Shown here: positions 33,617 to 43,663 of the stretch, one piece after another
Numbering within the stretch: position 1 is the first letter of the stretch
Layout of the letters: each line of letters opens with the position of its first letter
Source of the DNA: Thalassobacillus devorans MSP14
GTDB taxonomy: Bacteria > Bacillota > Bacilli > Bacillales > Halobacillaceae
DNA length: 64,000 bases
NCBI RefSeq assembly: GCF_000496835.1
Contig: NZ_KI543237.1
Span: 970,641 to 1,034,640 of the forward strand
Reading direction: 5' to 3'
The notes under the pieces: model-generated
What the model was told of the DNA's origin: nothing
Database searches by the model: none
Seen by the model: the letters and a program-made list of their open reading frames with translations, nothing else
Position numbers and translations under genes: made by a program

Positions 33617-33655
33617 AGAAAAAAATCGCCCAGGAAATATCCTGGACGATTTTTA
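33617..33655 (-). terminator. Terminator of the glutamate synthase operon
   Basis: AAAATCGtCCAGGA pairs with TCCTGGGCGATTTT around ATTT, followed by TTTTTC on the minus strand. Confidence 0.9.
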
Positions 33656-33667
33656 AAGTGAAACACT

Positions 33668-35155
33668 TTATGGCAATACAGTGGAGCCCATCAGGTAACG
33701 GTCGCATTCACGTGCTGCTTCCCGTCCCTCATTAATGGCCCATACGATCAGACTTTGGCCGCGACGCATGTCTCCCGCAGCAAATACGCCTTCAACATTG
33801 GTGCGATAATCACCGTATTCTGCTTTGATAGTGGAACGTTCGGTAGTTTCGACACCAAGCTGCTTGATCAAATCCTGATCTGGACCTTTGAACCCGATAG
33901 CGAGCAGGACAAGGTCAGCAGGCCAAACTTTTTCAGTGCCTGGAATTTCTTCACGGATGCGTTTGCCGTTTTCATCCTTGGTTAACTTCACGTTTACGGT
34001 ATGGACTTCTTTGACATGTCCGTTTTCGTCACCGACGAATTTCTTTGTCATGACTGCGTAGGCGCGTGGGTCGTCGCCCAACACGGCTGCTGCTTCTTTA
34101 TGGCCATATTCGACACGGTGGACGACCGGCCACTGTGGCCATGGATTGTCTTCCGTATCACGGGCAGAAAGCTTTTTATCATAAATATCAAACTGGGTAA
34201 GACTCTTGCAATTGTGACGGACAGAAGTCGCCAGACAGTCTGTTCCCGTGTCTCCCCCACCAATGACAATTACGTCCTTATCTTTCGCAGAAATGTAATT
34301 ACCATCTTCGTGGTTAGAGTCCAACAAGCTCTTTGTGTTGGAATGAAGGAAATCCATCGCATAATGAACACCTTTTAATTCTCTGCCGTCAGCCGGGATG
34401 TCACGGTGGACCTGTGATCCTCCGCAGAGAATGACAGAATCAAAGTCTGCACGCAGTTTATCTTCTGGATAGTCTTTTCCGACTTCCGTATTCGTAACGA
34501 ATTCGATACCTTCCGCTTTTAAAATATTGACGCGGCGTTCGACTACATCGTAAGGCAATTTCATTTCAGGAATCCCGTATGTCAGGAGGCCTCCGACACG
34601 GTCGCTCCGTTCGAAAACTGTCACCCAGTGGCCAGCTTTGTTCAATTGAGCGGCAGCTGCAAGACCAGCTGGACCTGAGCCTACGACCGCAACCTTTTTA
34701 CCTGTACGCTGAGCCGGCGGTTCTGGTTTTACCCAGCCCTCATCAAATCCTTTTTCAATGATGGCGCGTTCGACAGACCGTATCGCTACAGGAGGTTCAT
34801 TGATGCCTAGAACACAGGCCCCTTCACAAGGTGCCGGACAGGCGATGCCGGTAAACTCCGGGAAGTTGTTTCGCTCATGCTCTTTTTTCAAGGCTTCCTG
34901 CCACTGGCCACGATAAACCAGGTCATTCCATTCAGGAATCAGGTGGTTGACTGGGCACCCTGTCGTCTGTCCATTGATTTCTGTGCCTGTATGACAAGTA
35001 GGTACGCCGCAGTCCATGCAGCGCGCCCCTTGTATTTGGACCTCTTCTTCTTTCATCGGAGCAGTATAGTCCGACCAGTCTTTCGTACGTTCAGAAGGGT
35101 CACGTTCACGTTGTGATTGACGTTCGTATTCCATAAATCCTGTTGCCTTTCCCAT
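33668..35155 (-). CDS. gltD: Glutamate synthase small subunit (NADPH-dependent)
   Basis: 495 residues. It has an N-terminal cysteine-rich part for two 4Fe-4S clusters ([12 protein letters not shown], then [11 protein letters not shown] and [12 protein letters not shown]), an FAD-binding loop [17 protein letters not shown], an NADPH loop [13 protein letters not shown] and the C-terminal [19 protein letters not shown]. It feeds electrons from NADPH to the large subunit. Called GltB in B. subtilis nomenclature. It starts 18 bp after the large-subunit stop and ends the operon. Confidence 0.96.
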   Translation of the reverse strand: MGKATGFMEYERQSQRERDPSERTKDWSDYTAPMKEEEVQIQGARCMDCGVPTCHTGTEINGQTTGCPVNHLIPEWNDLVYRGQWQEALKKEHERNNFPEFTGIACPAPCEGACVLGINEPPVAIRSVERAIIEKGFDEGWVKPEPPAQRTGKKVAVVGSGPAGLAAAAQLNKAGHWVTVFERSDRVGGLLTYGIPEMKLPYDVVERRVNILKAEGIEFVTNTEVGKDYPEDKLRADFDSVILCGGSQVHRDIPADGRELKGVHYAMDFLHSNTKSLLDSNHEDGNYISAKDKDVIVIGGGDTGTDCLATSVRHNCKSLTQFDIYDKKLSARDTEDNPWPQWPVVHRVEYGHKEAAAVLGDDPRAYAVMTKKFVGDENGHVKEVHTVNVKLTKDENGKRIREEIPGTEKVWPADLVLLAIGFKGPDQDLIKQLGVETTERSTIKAEYGDYRTNVEGVFAAGDMRRGQSLIVWAINEGREAARECDRYLMGSTVLP

Positions 35156-35173
35156 CGTATCCCCCTCCTCTTA

Positions 35174-38100
35174 TTATTTGACAAGCTCTTTGCTTCGTTT
35201 ACTTTCTTCAAATGCCGTCATTTCAGCATCAAACTTTCTCATGCCTGTATCGATCAAACCGGCAATCCGCTCTTCCATTTCACGGTATGCGGTAGGGATG
35301 ACACGTACAAATTTGGATACGTATTTATCCCAATCATTCAATATGCGATGCCCTTTAGGACTATTGGTATATTCCACATGCTTCGCGATCATCTTGTATA
35401 GCTCCGTGATTTCCTGTTGATCAGTCAAGCGCTCGAGATCCACAAGTTCCTGGTTGCATTTACTGTCAAACAATCCTTGTTCCTCTTCCAGGATATAAGC
35501 GACACCACCAGACATACCTGCTGCAAAGTTACGGCCGGTTGCACCGAGAACGACGACTTTTCCACCAGTCATATATTCACAGCCATGGTCACCGATTCCT
35601 TCGACAACGACGCTTGCCCCACTATTACGGACACAGAAACGTTCACCGGCAAGCCCATTGATGTAGGCTTCCCCGGCTGTCGCCCCATAGAAAGAAACGT
35701 TACCGACAATAGTATTTTCCTCTGGCACGAACGTAGAATCCTGGGATGGATGGACGATGATTTTACCACCGGATAATCCTTTACCGACATAGTCGTTGGC
35801 ATCGCCAATCAAGGTCATCGTCATGCCTTTAGGAATAAACGCACCGAAACTCTGTCCGGCTGATCCTTTCAGATTCAGGCGAATGGTATCTTCCGGCAAG
35901 CCCTCCGCACCATGGCGACGGGTGATCTCACTTCCAAGAATCGTACCGGTCACCCGGTTGATGTTACGGATGGAATGGTTTACTTCCACTGGTTCTTTCG
36001 TTTCAATCGCTTTTTTACATAGCGGCATCAATTCCTGCATGTCCAGTTTCGTAGACAGTTCGTGATCCTGCTGCTGGACCTGGTAAGTTCCACCGCCCAG
36101 TGGCACAGCCGGCTGGTAAAGCAGGGACGTAAAGTCGACGCTTTTCGCTTTCCAGTGATCGATGTCTTCTTTCGGTTCCAATACATCGGAACGGCCGACC
36201 ATCTCGTTGATGGTACGGAAGCCAAGCTCCGCCATCAACTCACGTGCTTCCTGAGCGATGAAACGCATGAAGTTGGCAACGTGATCCGCTTGCCCAGTGA
36301 ATTTCTTACGCAGTTCCGGGTTTTGGGTCGCGACACCGACCGGACAAGTATCCAGGTGGCATACACGCATCATGACACAGCCCAGGACAACAAGCGGTGC
36401 CGTGGAGAAACCATATTCTTCCGCTCCCAGCAAGGTAGCGTAAATGATATCGCGCCCGGTCATCATCTTACCGTCTGCTTCGACAGCAATCCGGTCGCGC
36501 AGGTTATTCAGTACGAGTGTCTGGTGAGTTTCGGCAAGTCCGATTTCCCACGGCATACCAGCGTGTTTGATACTGGTTCGCGGTGCAGCACCGGTTCCTC
36601 CGTCATATCCACTGATCAGTACGTGATCGGCTCTTCCTTTTGCGACACCGGCAGCAATCGTTCCTACACCGTCGGCAGAAACGAGCTTAACGCTGATCCG
36701 TGCTCTCGGGTTAGCATTTTTCAAGTTATGAATCAACTCTGCCAAGTCTTCAATAGAATAAATATCATGGTGGGGTGGTGGTGAAATCAACTCGACCCCT
36801 GTCGTTGAGCCACGTACTTCCGCGATCCAAGGGTAGACTTTCTTGCCAGGCAAGTGACCACCTTCACCAGGCTTCGCACCCTGCGATACTTTGATTTGCA
36901 GCTCATCAGCGTTGACCAGGTAATGGCTGTTGACGCCGAATCGTCCTGATGCAATCTGTTTGATGGCACTGCGGCGCAGGTCACCATTTTCGTCCGGAGT
37001 GAATCGCTCAGGGTTTTCCCCACCTTCTCCGGAGTTACTTTTACCTCCGATTTTGTTCATGGCAATCGCAAGTGCTTCGTGCGCCTCTTGACTGATCGCT
37101 CCGAATGACATGGCTCCTGTCTTGAACCTTTTACAAATATCGTCGACGGATTCGACCTCCTCGATCGGAATCGACCGCCGCTTCTTGAACTTCAGCAGAC
37201 CCCGCAGCGATTGCAGGTTGTTCCGTTCATCGGTCAACAGCTGGGAATATTCTTTAAACAAGTCATAATTATTACTGCGGCACGCGTGCTGCAGGAGATG
37301 AATTGTGTGCGGGTTGTATTGGTGGTCCTCACCGTTTTCGCGGTATTGGAACTCATCACCTGCTTCCAACTGCTTAGAAGCCACACGTTTTTCCCCATAG
37401 GCACGCTCATGGCGCATCAATACTTCTTTTTCAATAACATCAAGGCCAATACCACCAAGACGGGTTGAGGTCCAAGTGAAGTATTTGTTAACGACCTCAC
37501 TGCTGATGCCGACCGCTTCGAAAATTTGGGCGCCCCGGTAACTTTGGATGGTCGAGATACCCATTTTGGAAAGTACTTTGACAACACCATCGGTAACTGA
37601 CTTGACATAAGTGTCCACGGCTTCATCAAACGTAATGCCCTGCAGGTCGCCGCGCTCAATCAAGTCATGCAGGGAATCGAACGCTAGATAAGGGTTGATT
37701 CCTTCGGCACCATAACCGAGCAATGTAGCAAAGTGATGAACTTCACGTGGTTCAGCTGACTCGATCAGCAGGCTCACTTTGGTACGTGTTCCCTGGCGGA
37801 TCAAGTGGTGATGCAGACCTGATACAGCAAGCAAGGCGGGAATAGCTGCCTTATTACGGTTCACTCCGCGGTCCGATAAAATAATCAGTGTCGTACCGTT
37901 TTCTATTTCCTGATCCGCTTTGGCAAACAGCTCTTCTAAAGCGGCTTCCATGGCACCTTCGCCTTTTGCATCGAACAGAATCGACAGTGTAGCTGCCTGA
38001 AACCCATCGACGTCCTGCTGACGGAGCGTCTCCAACTGACGGTTGGTCAACGCAAACGTATCAAGACGGATATGTTTGCAGCTATCCGGCTTCGGATCAA

Positions 38101-39763
38101 CCAGGTTCCCCTCCGCTCCAATCGTCGTACCTACTGCTGTAACGATTTCCTCACGAATCGCATCAATCGCAGGGTTGGTGACCTGGGCAAACAGCTGTTT
38201 GAAATAGTTATAGAGCAGCTGTGGCTTTTTCGACAGTACAGCGAGCGGGGAATCATACCCCATGGACCCGACAGGATCCTTTCCGCCTGATACCATCGGC
38301 TTCAGAATTTTACTCAATTCCTCGGTCGTATATCCGAAGGCCAGCTGCTGATCCAGCAGCTTTTCATCTTCAGTCATTGGAGCCTCTTCCACCGGCTGCG
38401 GAAGCTCATCGAGATCAAGCATGTGTTCGTTGATCCATTCCTCATACGGCTGCTTTTTTGCGACCTGGCCTTTAATCTCCTCGTCAGGGATGATTTTTCC
38501 TTTTTCCAAGTCTACGAGAAGCATCTTACTTGGCTGCAGACGATCTTTGTATTCAATTTCATCATCAAAGATATCAAGTGCGCCAACCTCGGAACCAAGA
38601 ACGATCATGCCATTTTTCGTAACATAATATCTGGCCGGACGCAGTCCGTTACGGTCAAGGCATGCTCCAATCTGGCTGCCGTTCGTAAACACAAGTGCTG
38701 CCGGTCCATCCCACGGCTCCATAAGTGTGCTGTGATACTCATAAAAATCACGCTTCTCTTTTTCAATAGCCGTGTTATTCGGCCATGGTTCCGGTACCAT
38801 CATCATTGCCGTATGAGCGAGTGACCGCCCTGATAAATGCAGGAATTCGAAAGCATTATCGAACATGGAAGAATCACTGCCGTTATCGTCAATGACAGGC
38901 AGAATTTTTTCTAAATCTTCTTCATTGAAATATTCAGATTGACATAGCGTTTGCCGCGCCCGCATCCAATTGACGTTTCCTCGTATTGTATTGAATTCAC
39001 CGTTATGGATGGTGTAGCGGTTTGGATGGGATCTTTTCCAACTTGGGAAAGTGTTCGTACTGAAGCGGGAGTGTACTAATGCCAATGCGGATATAAAATC
39101 AGGATGGTTCAGGTCAATATAAAAAGAATCTAACTGTTCAGGGATGAGCATCCCTTTGTAAACAATTGTGCTGGTCGATAAACTGCTGATATAAAAATCG
39201 TCACAGGCTTCCATTTTGCCAATTTCAAATTCCGCACGTTTACGGATAACATATAAGCGTCGTTCAAACTCCATCCTGTCTGTGATTTGCTGCGATTTTG
39301 CTACAAACACCTGACGGATGTACGGCTTCGTTTTCTTGGCACTGTCCCCGACAAAGGAGTCATTGACAGGTACCGTACGCCAGCCTAACAGCCCTTGGCC
39401 TTCCTCGCGGATGATATCTTCGACAATTTCAATACATTGCAATCGCTTGTATTCATCCTGAGGAAGAAATACCATTCCTACCCCGTATTCCCCTTCTCCG
39501 GGAAGATCGATATTTTCTTTTTTACATTGTTTTAAAAAGAAACGATGGGGTATCTGTGTTAGTATACCGGCTCCGTCCCCCGAGTTGACGTCGGCTGACT
39601 GGCCGCCGCGGTGTTCCAGGTTGCACAGAATGGTAACCGCGTTTTGAACGATATCATGGGATTTTCTTCCGTTGATATTCGCGATCATACCGATTCCGCA
39701 TGCCTCATGCTCATTAGCAGGATTATAAAGACCCTGCGGAATTGGATATCCGTGTTTTTCCAT
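35174..39763 (-). CDS. gltB: Glutamate synthase large subunit
   Basis: 1529 residues. The mature enzyme begins at Cys22 (NEHEACGIGM), the Ntn glutaminase nucleophile, so a 21-residue propeptide is removed. The glutaminase domain comes first (to about 430). A central linker and the FMN-binding synthase barrel follow (GGKSNSGEGGENPERF, SGYDGGTGAAPRTSIKHAG and the 3Fe-4S motif CVMMRVCHLDTCPVGVATQ), and then the beta-helix GXGXG domain. It converts glutamine and 2-oxoglutarate to two glutamates. ATG 39763 is preferred because GAGGAGG is 8 nt upstream; the longer frame to 39817 is leader. GltA in B. subtilis. No gltC-type regulator adjoins it. Confidence 0.96.
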   Translation of the reverse strand: MEKHGYPIPQGLYNPANEHEACGIGMIANINGRKSHDIVQNAVTILCNLEHRGGQSADVNSGDGAGILTQIPHRFFLKQCKKENIDLPGEGEYGVGMVFLPQDEYKRLQCIEIVEDIIREEGQGLLGWRTVPVNDSFVGDSAKKTKPYIRQVFVAKSQQITDRMEFERRLYVIRKRAEFEIGKMEACDDFYISSLSTSTIVYKGMLIPEQLDSFYIDLNHPDFISALALVHSRFSTNTFPSWKRSHPNRYTIHNGEFNTIRGNVNWMRARQTLCQSEYFNEEDLEKILPVIDDNGSDSSMFDNAFEFLHLSGRSLAHTAMMMVPEPWPNNTAIEKEKRDFYEYHSTLMEPWDGPAALVFTNGSQIGACLDRNGLRPARYYVTKNGMIVLGSEVGALDIFDDEIEYKDRLQPSKMLLVDLEKGKIIPDEEIKGQVAKKQPYEEWINEHMLDLDELPQPVEEAPMTEDEKLLDQQLAFGYTTEELSKILKPMVSGGKDPVGSMGYDSPLAVLSKKPQLLYNYFKQLFAQVTNPAIDAIREEIVTAVGTTIGAEGNLVDPKPDSCKHIRLDTFALTNRQLETLRQQDVDGFQAATLSILFDAKGEGAMEAALEELFAKADQEIENGTTLIILSDRGVNRNKAAIPALLAVSGLHHHLIRQGTRTKVSLLIESAEPREVHHFATLLGYGAEGINPYLAFDSLHDLIERGDLQGITFDEAVDTYVKSVTDGVVKVLSKMGISTIQSYRGAQIFEAVGISSEVVNKYFTWTSTRLGGIGLDVIEKEVLMRHERAYGEKRVASKQLEAGDEFQYRENGEDHQYNPHTIHLLQHACRSNNYDLFKEYSQLLTDERNNLQSLRGLLKFKKRRSIPIEEVESVDDICKRFKTGAMSFGAISQEAHEALAIAMNKIGGKSNSGEGGENPERFTPDENGDLRRSAIKQIASGRFGVNSHYLVNADELQIKVSQGAKPGEGGHLPGKKVYPWIAEVRGSTTGVELISPPPHHDIYSIEDLAELIHNLKNANPRARISVKLVSADGVGTIAAGVAKGRADHVLISGYDGGTGAAPRTSIKHAGMPWEIGLAETHQTLVLNNLRDRIAVEADGKMMTGRDIIYATLLGAEEYGFSTAPLVVLGCVMMRVCHLDTCPVGVATQNPELRKKFTGQADHVANFMRFIAQEARELMAELGFRTINEMVGRSDVLEPKEDIDHWKAKSVDFTSLLYQPAVPLGGGTYQVQQQDHELSTKLDMQELMPLCKKAIETKEPVEVNHSIRNINRVTGTILGSEITRRHGAEGLPEDTIRLNLKGSAGQSFGAFIPKGMTMTLIGDANDYVGKGLSGGKIIVHPSQDSTFVPEENTIVGNVSFYGATAGEAYINGLAGERFCVRNSGASVVVEGIGDHGCEYMTGGKVVVLGATGRNFAAGMSGGVAYILEEEQGLFDSKCNQELVDLERLTDQQEITELYKMIAKHVEYTNSPKGHRILNDWDKYVSKFVRVIPTAYREMEERIAGLIDTGMRKFDAEMTAFEESKRSKELVK

Positions 39764-40182
39764 GATCATTCCTCCTCTATGATTAGAAAAGCTCGGCTTA
39801 TTACCAGATGGTAGCAAAAGCCTTGTTTTTGTTATCCTTTATTCCTTTAACAAAGTTGAATTTTTTAAAGGATTTAAAAGTGTACATTTTTTAGTGAATA
39901 TGAAAAAATTCAGTCTATTCGAGTGTGAGAAATAGTATACCATGAAATTGTCAGTCAATTACAGTGTTATACAATAACTGCAACTTTAGACCTATGTAAT
40001 GTTACAAAAAAGACAACGCTTTCATGCGTTTCATTTTGCTTATAAACACAGTCATATCAACGGTTTCGCTTCTCTATAACCTCCCGGAAAATTTTTTTGT
40101 AGAAGTTATCTTAAAAAGTGCTGTTTTTTGATATGTATAAAAATAAGTTATACATGTTATTTATACACAAATATGTATAATA

Positions 40183-40266
40183 TGGACGGATAGACACCCC
40201 ATTTATTAAAGCTCCAATTTCATGTATCAAAAGAATCCTCTTGCCTCCAGCAAAGAGGGTTTTTTA
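40183..40266 (+). ncRNA. Candidate short transcript (possible small RNA)
   Basis: A TATAAT box (40177-40182) sits in an AT-rich stretch with the perfect inverted repeat TGTATAA-N7-TTATACA (40135-40155). About 60 nt downstream comes the hairpin CCTCTTGC/GCAAAGAGG with GTTTTTT (40237-40266). No reading frame of note lies between. A convincing -35 box is missing, so this is a suggestion only. Confidence 0.35.
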
Positions 40267-40325
40267 GTGAAGGAAAAAGTGGGTCTCATCTGATTCCGCC
40301 TCAGCGTATAAAAAACGAAAAACCA

Positions 40326-40369
40326 TTAAAAAAGCAGCACCTTCCTCGTTTATGGAAGATACTGCTTTA
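40326..40369 (-). terminator. Terminator of the small membrane protein gene
   Basis: AAAGCAG-ATCTTCC pairs with GGAAGGT-CTGCTTT around ATAAACGA, followed by TTTTAATGG on the minus strand. Its presence supports transcription of the short gene at 40393. Confidence 0.85.
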
Positions 40370-40392
40370 TAAGAATCTATATAATGGGCAGC

Positions 40393-40554
40393 TTACTGTT
40401 GACCAAGCTCCAGTACTGGCTGCTGTTGAATAGGTTCCGGTTGTGGGGTGATGCGTTTGCGTTTCCTGATACGCGCAGCAAGCGAATCCAATGCGGCGTA
40501 AACAGAGAAAAATCCAAAAACAGTTAGAGACAAAATTGATAGAGAGGTTACCAT
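40393..40554 (-). CDS. Small single-pass membrane protein, hypothetical
   Basis: 53 residues. A hydrophobic N-terminal helix (MVTSLSILSLTVFGFFSVYA) is followed by a basic stretch (RIRKRKR) and a Pro/Gln-rich tail (ITPQPEPIQQQPVLELGQQ). This is the look of a membrane-anchored peptide with a cytoplasmic tail. AAAGGGGAT lies 8 nt before ATG 40554, and an AT-rich promoter region and a dedicated terminator frame it. Too short for a 60-residue cut-off; the overlapping 68-residue frame at 40367-40573 has no such support. No family recognised. Confidence 0.7.
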   Translation of the reverse strand: MVTSLSILSLTVFGFFSVYAALDSLAARIRKRKRITPQPEPIQQQPVLELGQQ

Positions 40555-40700
40555 ACCCACTATCCCCTTTCATATTTCTTTATATATTATTATTTACACC
40601 TATATAATATCAAATATTCTTATAAAGTAAATACATGTGATAATATTCTTAAAAATACTGTCGTATTCTTGACTATATTGTGAATAGCTAGGAATTTTCC

Positions 40701-40734
40701 GAAAAATTGCATTCCCTTTTCCAAGGGAATGCAA
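40701..40734 (-). terminator. Terminator of aprX
   Basis: TTGCATTCCCTT pairs perfectly with AAGGGAATGCAA around a 4-nt loop, then TTTTTC on the minus strand. It lies just after the aprX stop. Confidence 0.93.
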
Positions 40735-40737
40735 CCG

Positions 40738-42063
40738 TTAATTTATGGCATTTTCACCATGGATATAACCTGCACCATAGACGTTTGGGTCCCTATTCCG
40801 CCAGGTTTCAGCGCTTTGTTTTAATCGCTGTTTTATCTCATATGGTGTAGCTTCAGGATTATGCTGCTTCATCAATGCCACGACACCTGCACAAAGGGGA
40901 GTTGCCATGGATGTACCAGAAAGTACAAAGTAATCGTTGTCGACACGGGCGGTTTTTTGGACTTTATCCAAATAGGACCCCGGTGATCGCAATGAAATGA
41001 TGTTAACTCCGGGGGCAAGGATATCCGGCTTGGTAACATCATAGATGGTAGGTCCTCTGCTTGAGAATGATGCGACCTCATCGTCTTCCCTGGTATCGGC
41101 CGAATCCTTATCATCCAATGCCCCGACCGTGATTACCTGATCACTCAGACCAGGACTTGCAATAGTTTTGGCTTCAGGTCCCTCGTTCCCTGCTGCTACG
41201 CAAACAGTAATCCCTTCTTTCCATGCTGCTTCTACGATTTTAACCATCGGATCTTCATTTTCGGATGAAAAAGCCTGCGCTGTACTTCCGAGCGACATGC
41301 TGATGATATCTATCCGGTTATCAGGGTGTTTTTCATTATATTGCATGCACCACTCTACTCCCTGCATGACCGTCTCGAGGGATCCTGATCCGATTTTGTT
41401 GAGTACTTTGACTCCAACAAGATTCGCTTCTGGGGCAGGGCCCTGATATTTACCTTCAGAGGCTGAACCATCACCTGCAGCATCGCCGGCACAATGTGTG
41501 CCATGTCCATTATCATCATAAGGAGTGGTACGCTCATTGATAAAATCTACAAAGTCAACGATTCTTCCTTCTAAATCCTGGTGTGGATGGATGCCTGTGT
41601 CGATAATCGCGATCGTTACGCCTTTCCCTGTCAATCGCTTGTTATTGCGTACAATACTTTTAGCACGGGCTGCTTCGACAGCTACATCGAGAAGGGCATG
41701 AACTTCTTTGTCCACATATACTTTTTTAATATGATTACAATTTGTCAGGATGTCCTCCAGCCCTTCAGGTGTCACCTGTGCACTGCAGCAGGATATACGG
41801 GAAAAGTCGTGCTTAAACTTACATGCATGATGGCGTTCCAGTACTTCATGAAGCTTAATACAATCCGCTTCATAGTAACCGTCTTCAAACTCAACGATTA
41901 AGGAAAGCTTTTTCCTTTTCTTCACATACCCTTCAAAAACACGATGCAGAAAGCATGGCGTCCATTTGAATGGACGATAGCCGTTCAATATTTCATCTCG
42001 CAGCGGCTTTTCCAGCTTATCGGCGTGAGCTCTTATCATTTGAACCATCGAATAACCAAACAT
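40738..42063 (-). CDS. aprX: Intracellular-type subtilisin-like serine protease AprX (S8)
   Basis: 441 residues, the size of B. subtilis AprX. The triad is Asp in VTIAIIDTGIHPHQD, His in NGHGTHCAGDAAG and Ser in LSGTSMATPLCAG. There is no signal peptide; the N-terminal ~130 residues form a non-catalytic part with two Cys-containing segments. The role is uncertain (late-growth cytoplasmic protease). A Shine-Dalgarno (AGGAAGGG) precedes ATG 42063. Confidence 0.92.
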   Translation of the reverse strand: MFGYSMVQMIRAHADKLEKPLRDEILNGYRPFKWTPCFLHRVFEGYVKKRKKLSLIVEFEDGYYEADCIKLHEVLERHHACKFKHDFSRISCCSAQVTPEGLEDILTNCNHIKKVYVDKEVHALLDVAVEAARAKSIVRNNKRLTGKGVTIAIIDTGIHPHQDLEGRIVDFVDFINERTTPYDDNGHGTHCAGDAAGDGSASEGKYQGPAPEANLVGVKVLNKIGSGSLETVMQGVEWCMQYNEKHPDNRIDIISMSLGSTAQAFSSENEDPMVKIVEAAWKEGITVCVAAGNEGPEAKTIASPGLSDQVITVGALDDKDSADTREDDEVASFSSRGPTIYDVTKPDILAPGVNIISLRSPGSYLDKVQKTARVDNDYFVLSGTSMATPLCAGVVALMKQHNPEATPYEIKQRLKQSAETWRNRDPNVYGAGYIHGENAIN

Positions 42064-42219
42064 TTTTTCCCTTCCTTTCTTTGGTGTTCCTATAATCTAT
42101 GAATGTAAGAAAGGATAGGAAAGGTGTTTGTCCATTATTCTAGTAAATTGGCTAATAACCTGTAACCATGCGGGAAAAAAAGCTGATTCGAAGGTAAGTA
42201 TAATAGTCCGAAAATGATG

Positions 42220-42256
42220 AACCCCCCCTGAGACAGTTGTCTCAGGGGGTTTTTTT
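42220..42256. terminator. Strong hairpin with its T-run on the plus strand
   Basis: CCCCCTGAGACA pairs with TGTCTCAGGGGG. The seven-T run is on the plus strand, whereas the adjacent gene (stop at 42255) is on the minus strand, where only GGTTCATCATTTT follows. It may still terminate the short-chain dehydrogenase gene, or it may block antisense transcription into it. Confidence 0.65.
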
Positions 42257-42983
42257 AGAATGGGTTGGTTGCCCATTGGGCAGAAGTTTTGATGAAGATT
42301 CGTGGATGGAGCTTCAATTGGGCAATCATATATTCAGCAATGTCTTCCGGCTGCATGAATTTTTGCTTTTCTTCTTCGGTAATATCTCCTTTACCAGTAA
42401 GCTCGGTAGCAACCATGCTCGGTGTCATGGCAAACACACGGATGTTGTGCGGACGAACCTCCTGCATCAAGGCTTCACTCATTCCCAGTAAACCGAATTT
42501 AGAGGCACTGTAAGCCGTTGATCCTGCCGTCCCTTTCAAACCGGACATGGATGATATATTGATGATATCGCCGCCTTGCTTTTCGATCAACTGTGGCAGG
42601 ACATTTCGAGTGATATGGTAAACACCCATGAGATTGACATCAATGGTTTGTTTCCAATCCTCCGGATCCATTTCCAGGAATGAGCCTTTTTTCATAATTC
42701 CAGCATTATTGATTAGAATATCAAAGGTTCCCAGCTTATCCGTCAGATTTGCCACTGCTTTTTCAACCTGTTCTGGTGAAGAAACATCTACTGCCGCATA
42801 GGCTGCTTGTACTCCGAACGTTTCTGCTTCCGCTGTCACTTTCTTTAATGAAGCCTCTGTCCGTGCGATCAAACCGACATTTACTCCCTCTTTCGCCAGG
42901 GCGAGTGCTGTTTCCCTGCCAATACCTCTTCCTGCACCCGTTATCAATGCGACTTTTCCTGTCAGTGACTGTGCCAAATTCAT
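42255..42983 (-). CDS. yoxD: Short-chain dehydrogenase/reductase, YoxD/FabG-like
   Basis: 242 residues, classical SDR. The NADP loop is [14 protein letters not shown], the structural motif is INNAG, catalytic Ser lies in INISSMSG, and Tyr and Lys in AYSASKFG. The C-terminal [19 protein letters not shown] end closely resembles B. subtilis YoxD as I remember it. Likely NADP-dependent ketone/alcohol oxidoreduction; substrate unknown. Single gene. Confidence 0.88.
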   Translation of the reverse strand: MNLAQSLTGKVALITGAGRGIGRETALALAKEGVNVGLIARTEASLKKVTAEAETFGVQAAYAAVDVSSPEQVEKAVANLTDKLGTFDILINNAGIMKKGSFLEMDPEDWKQTIDVNLMGVYHITRNVLPQLIEKQGGDIINISSMSGLKGTAGSTAYSASKFGLLGMSEALMQEVRPHNIRVFAMTPSMVATELTGKGDITEEEKQKFMQPEDIAEYMIAQLKLHPRIFIKTSAQWATNPF

Positions 42984-43098
42984 TCCCCTTTCTATTACAT
43001 ACTATTTTAAGCCTATCAAAAAAAAGCATATCTGTTTATTTTGACGCCTTGCTTCTATTAAAGTTAAAAGTGAACTAGTAAAAAGGAGGAATGATTGA

Positions 43099-43557
43099 AT
43101 GAGTAAAAGTAACGATTTCATCCAGTATTTTTTATCCCATCGCTCCGTTACGAATGAATTGGCAGCAAAAATAGGAACGGAGGACGTAAACTATCAGCCT
43201 ACTCCAACTTCGATGCCTGCACGTAAACTGGTAAATCACATGCTGAAAAGTTTTTACCAGTTTACTGCTGCTGCAGCCCAGCAGGAACCGAAACAACTGT
43301 TTGAGCAGGAAGAAGATGCTTCGCTTACGGAACTGGCAGAGACTTATACCAGTGAGACGAAAAAGCTGATTGAGTCTATGTCCGATGAGGATTTCTCCGT
43401 TATTGTTGACTTAACAGAAATGTTAGGTGTTAAACTTCCGGCAGAGAAAGTGCTGAACCTGGCGATGGATCACGAAATCCATCATAAAGGCAACCTGTTC
43501 GTGTATGTACGCGAAATGGGAAATACTGAGCTTCCGATGTTCGTAAAACAAGGATGA
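43099..43557 (+). CDS. DinB family protein
   Basis: 152 residues, a four-helix DinB/YfiT fold. The putative metal histidines are in KLVNHMLKSFYQF and in the DHEIHHKGNLFVYVR motif near the C-terminus. Family members include thiol S-transferases (bacillithiol- or mycothiol-dependent), but most are uncharacterised. AAAGGAGG lies before ATG 43099. The following 100 bp hold no gene. Confidence 0.87.
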   Translation: MSKSNDFIQYFLSHRSVTNELAAKIGTEDVNYQPTPTSMPARKLVNHMLKSFYQFTAAAAQQEPKQLFEQEEDASLTELAETYTSETKKLIESMSDEDFSVIVDLTEMLGVKLPAEKVLNLAMDHEIHHKGNLFVYVREMGNTELPMFVKQG

Positions 43558-43663
43558 CAAGATAATCGGGTGCTCCTTTTTAAAGGATCTCCTCGTTCAT
43601 GAAGGATATCGGCCTCTCCTGGCGAATATAGTTGAAATAACCTTAATGTCAGGAGGCCTACCC

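Larger units (their letters stand above)
39764..40392. other. Long intergenic region upstream of gltB
   Basis: Strongly AT-rich. The gltB-proximal 370 bp should contain its promoter, but no clear TnrA/GlnR (TGTNA-N7-TNACA) site or GltC box was found. From 40135 to 40182 there is a cluster of TGTATAA/TTATACA repeats that includes a TATAAT box. This is followed by a possible small transcript and then the terminator of the small membrane protein gene. Confidence 0.6.

Noticed and set aside
40367-40573. 68-codon minus-strand frame
   Set aside because: It overlaps the terminator and the better supported 53-residue membrane protein in another frame.
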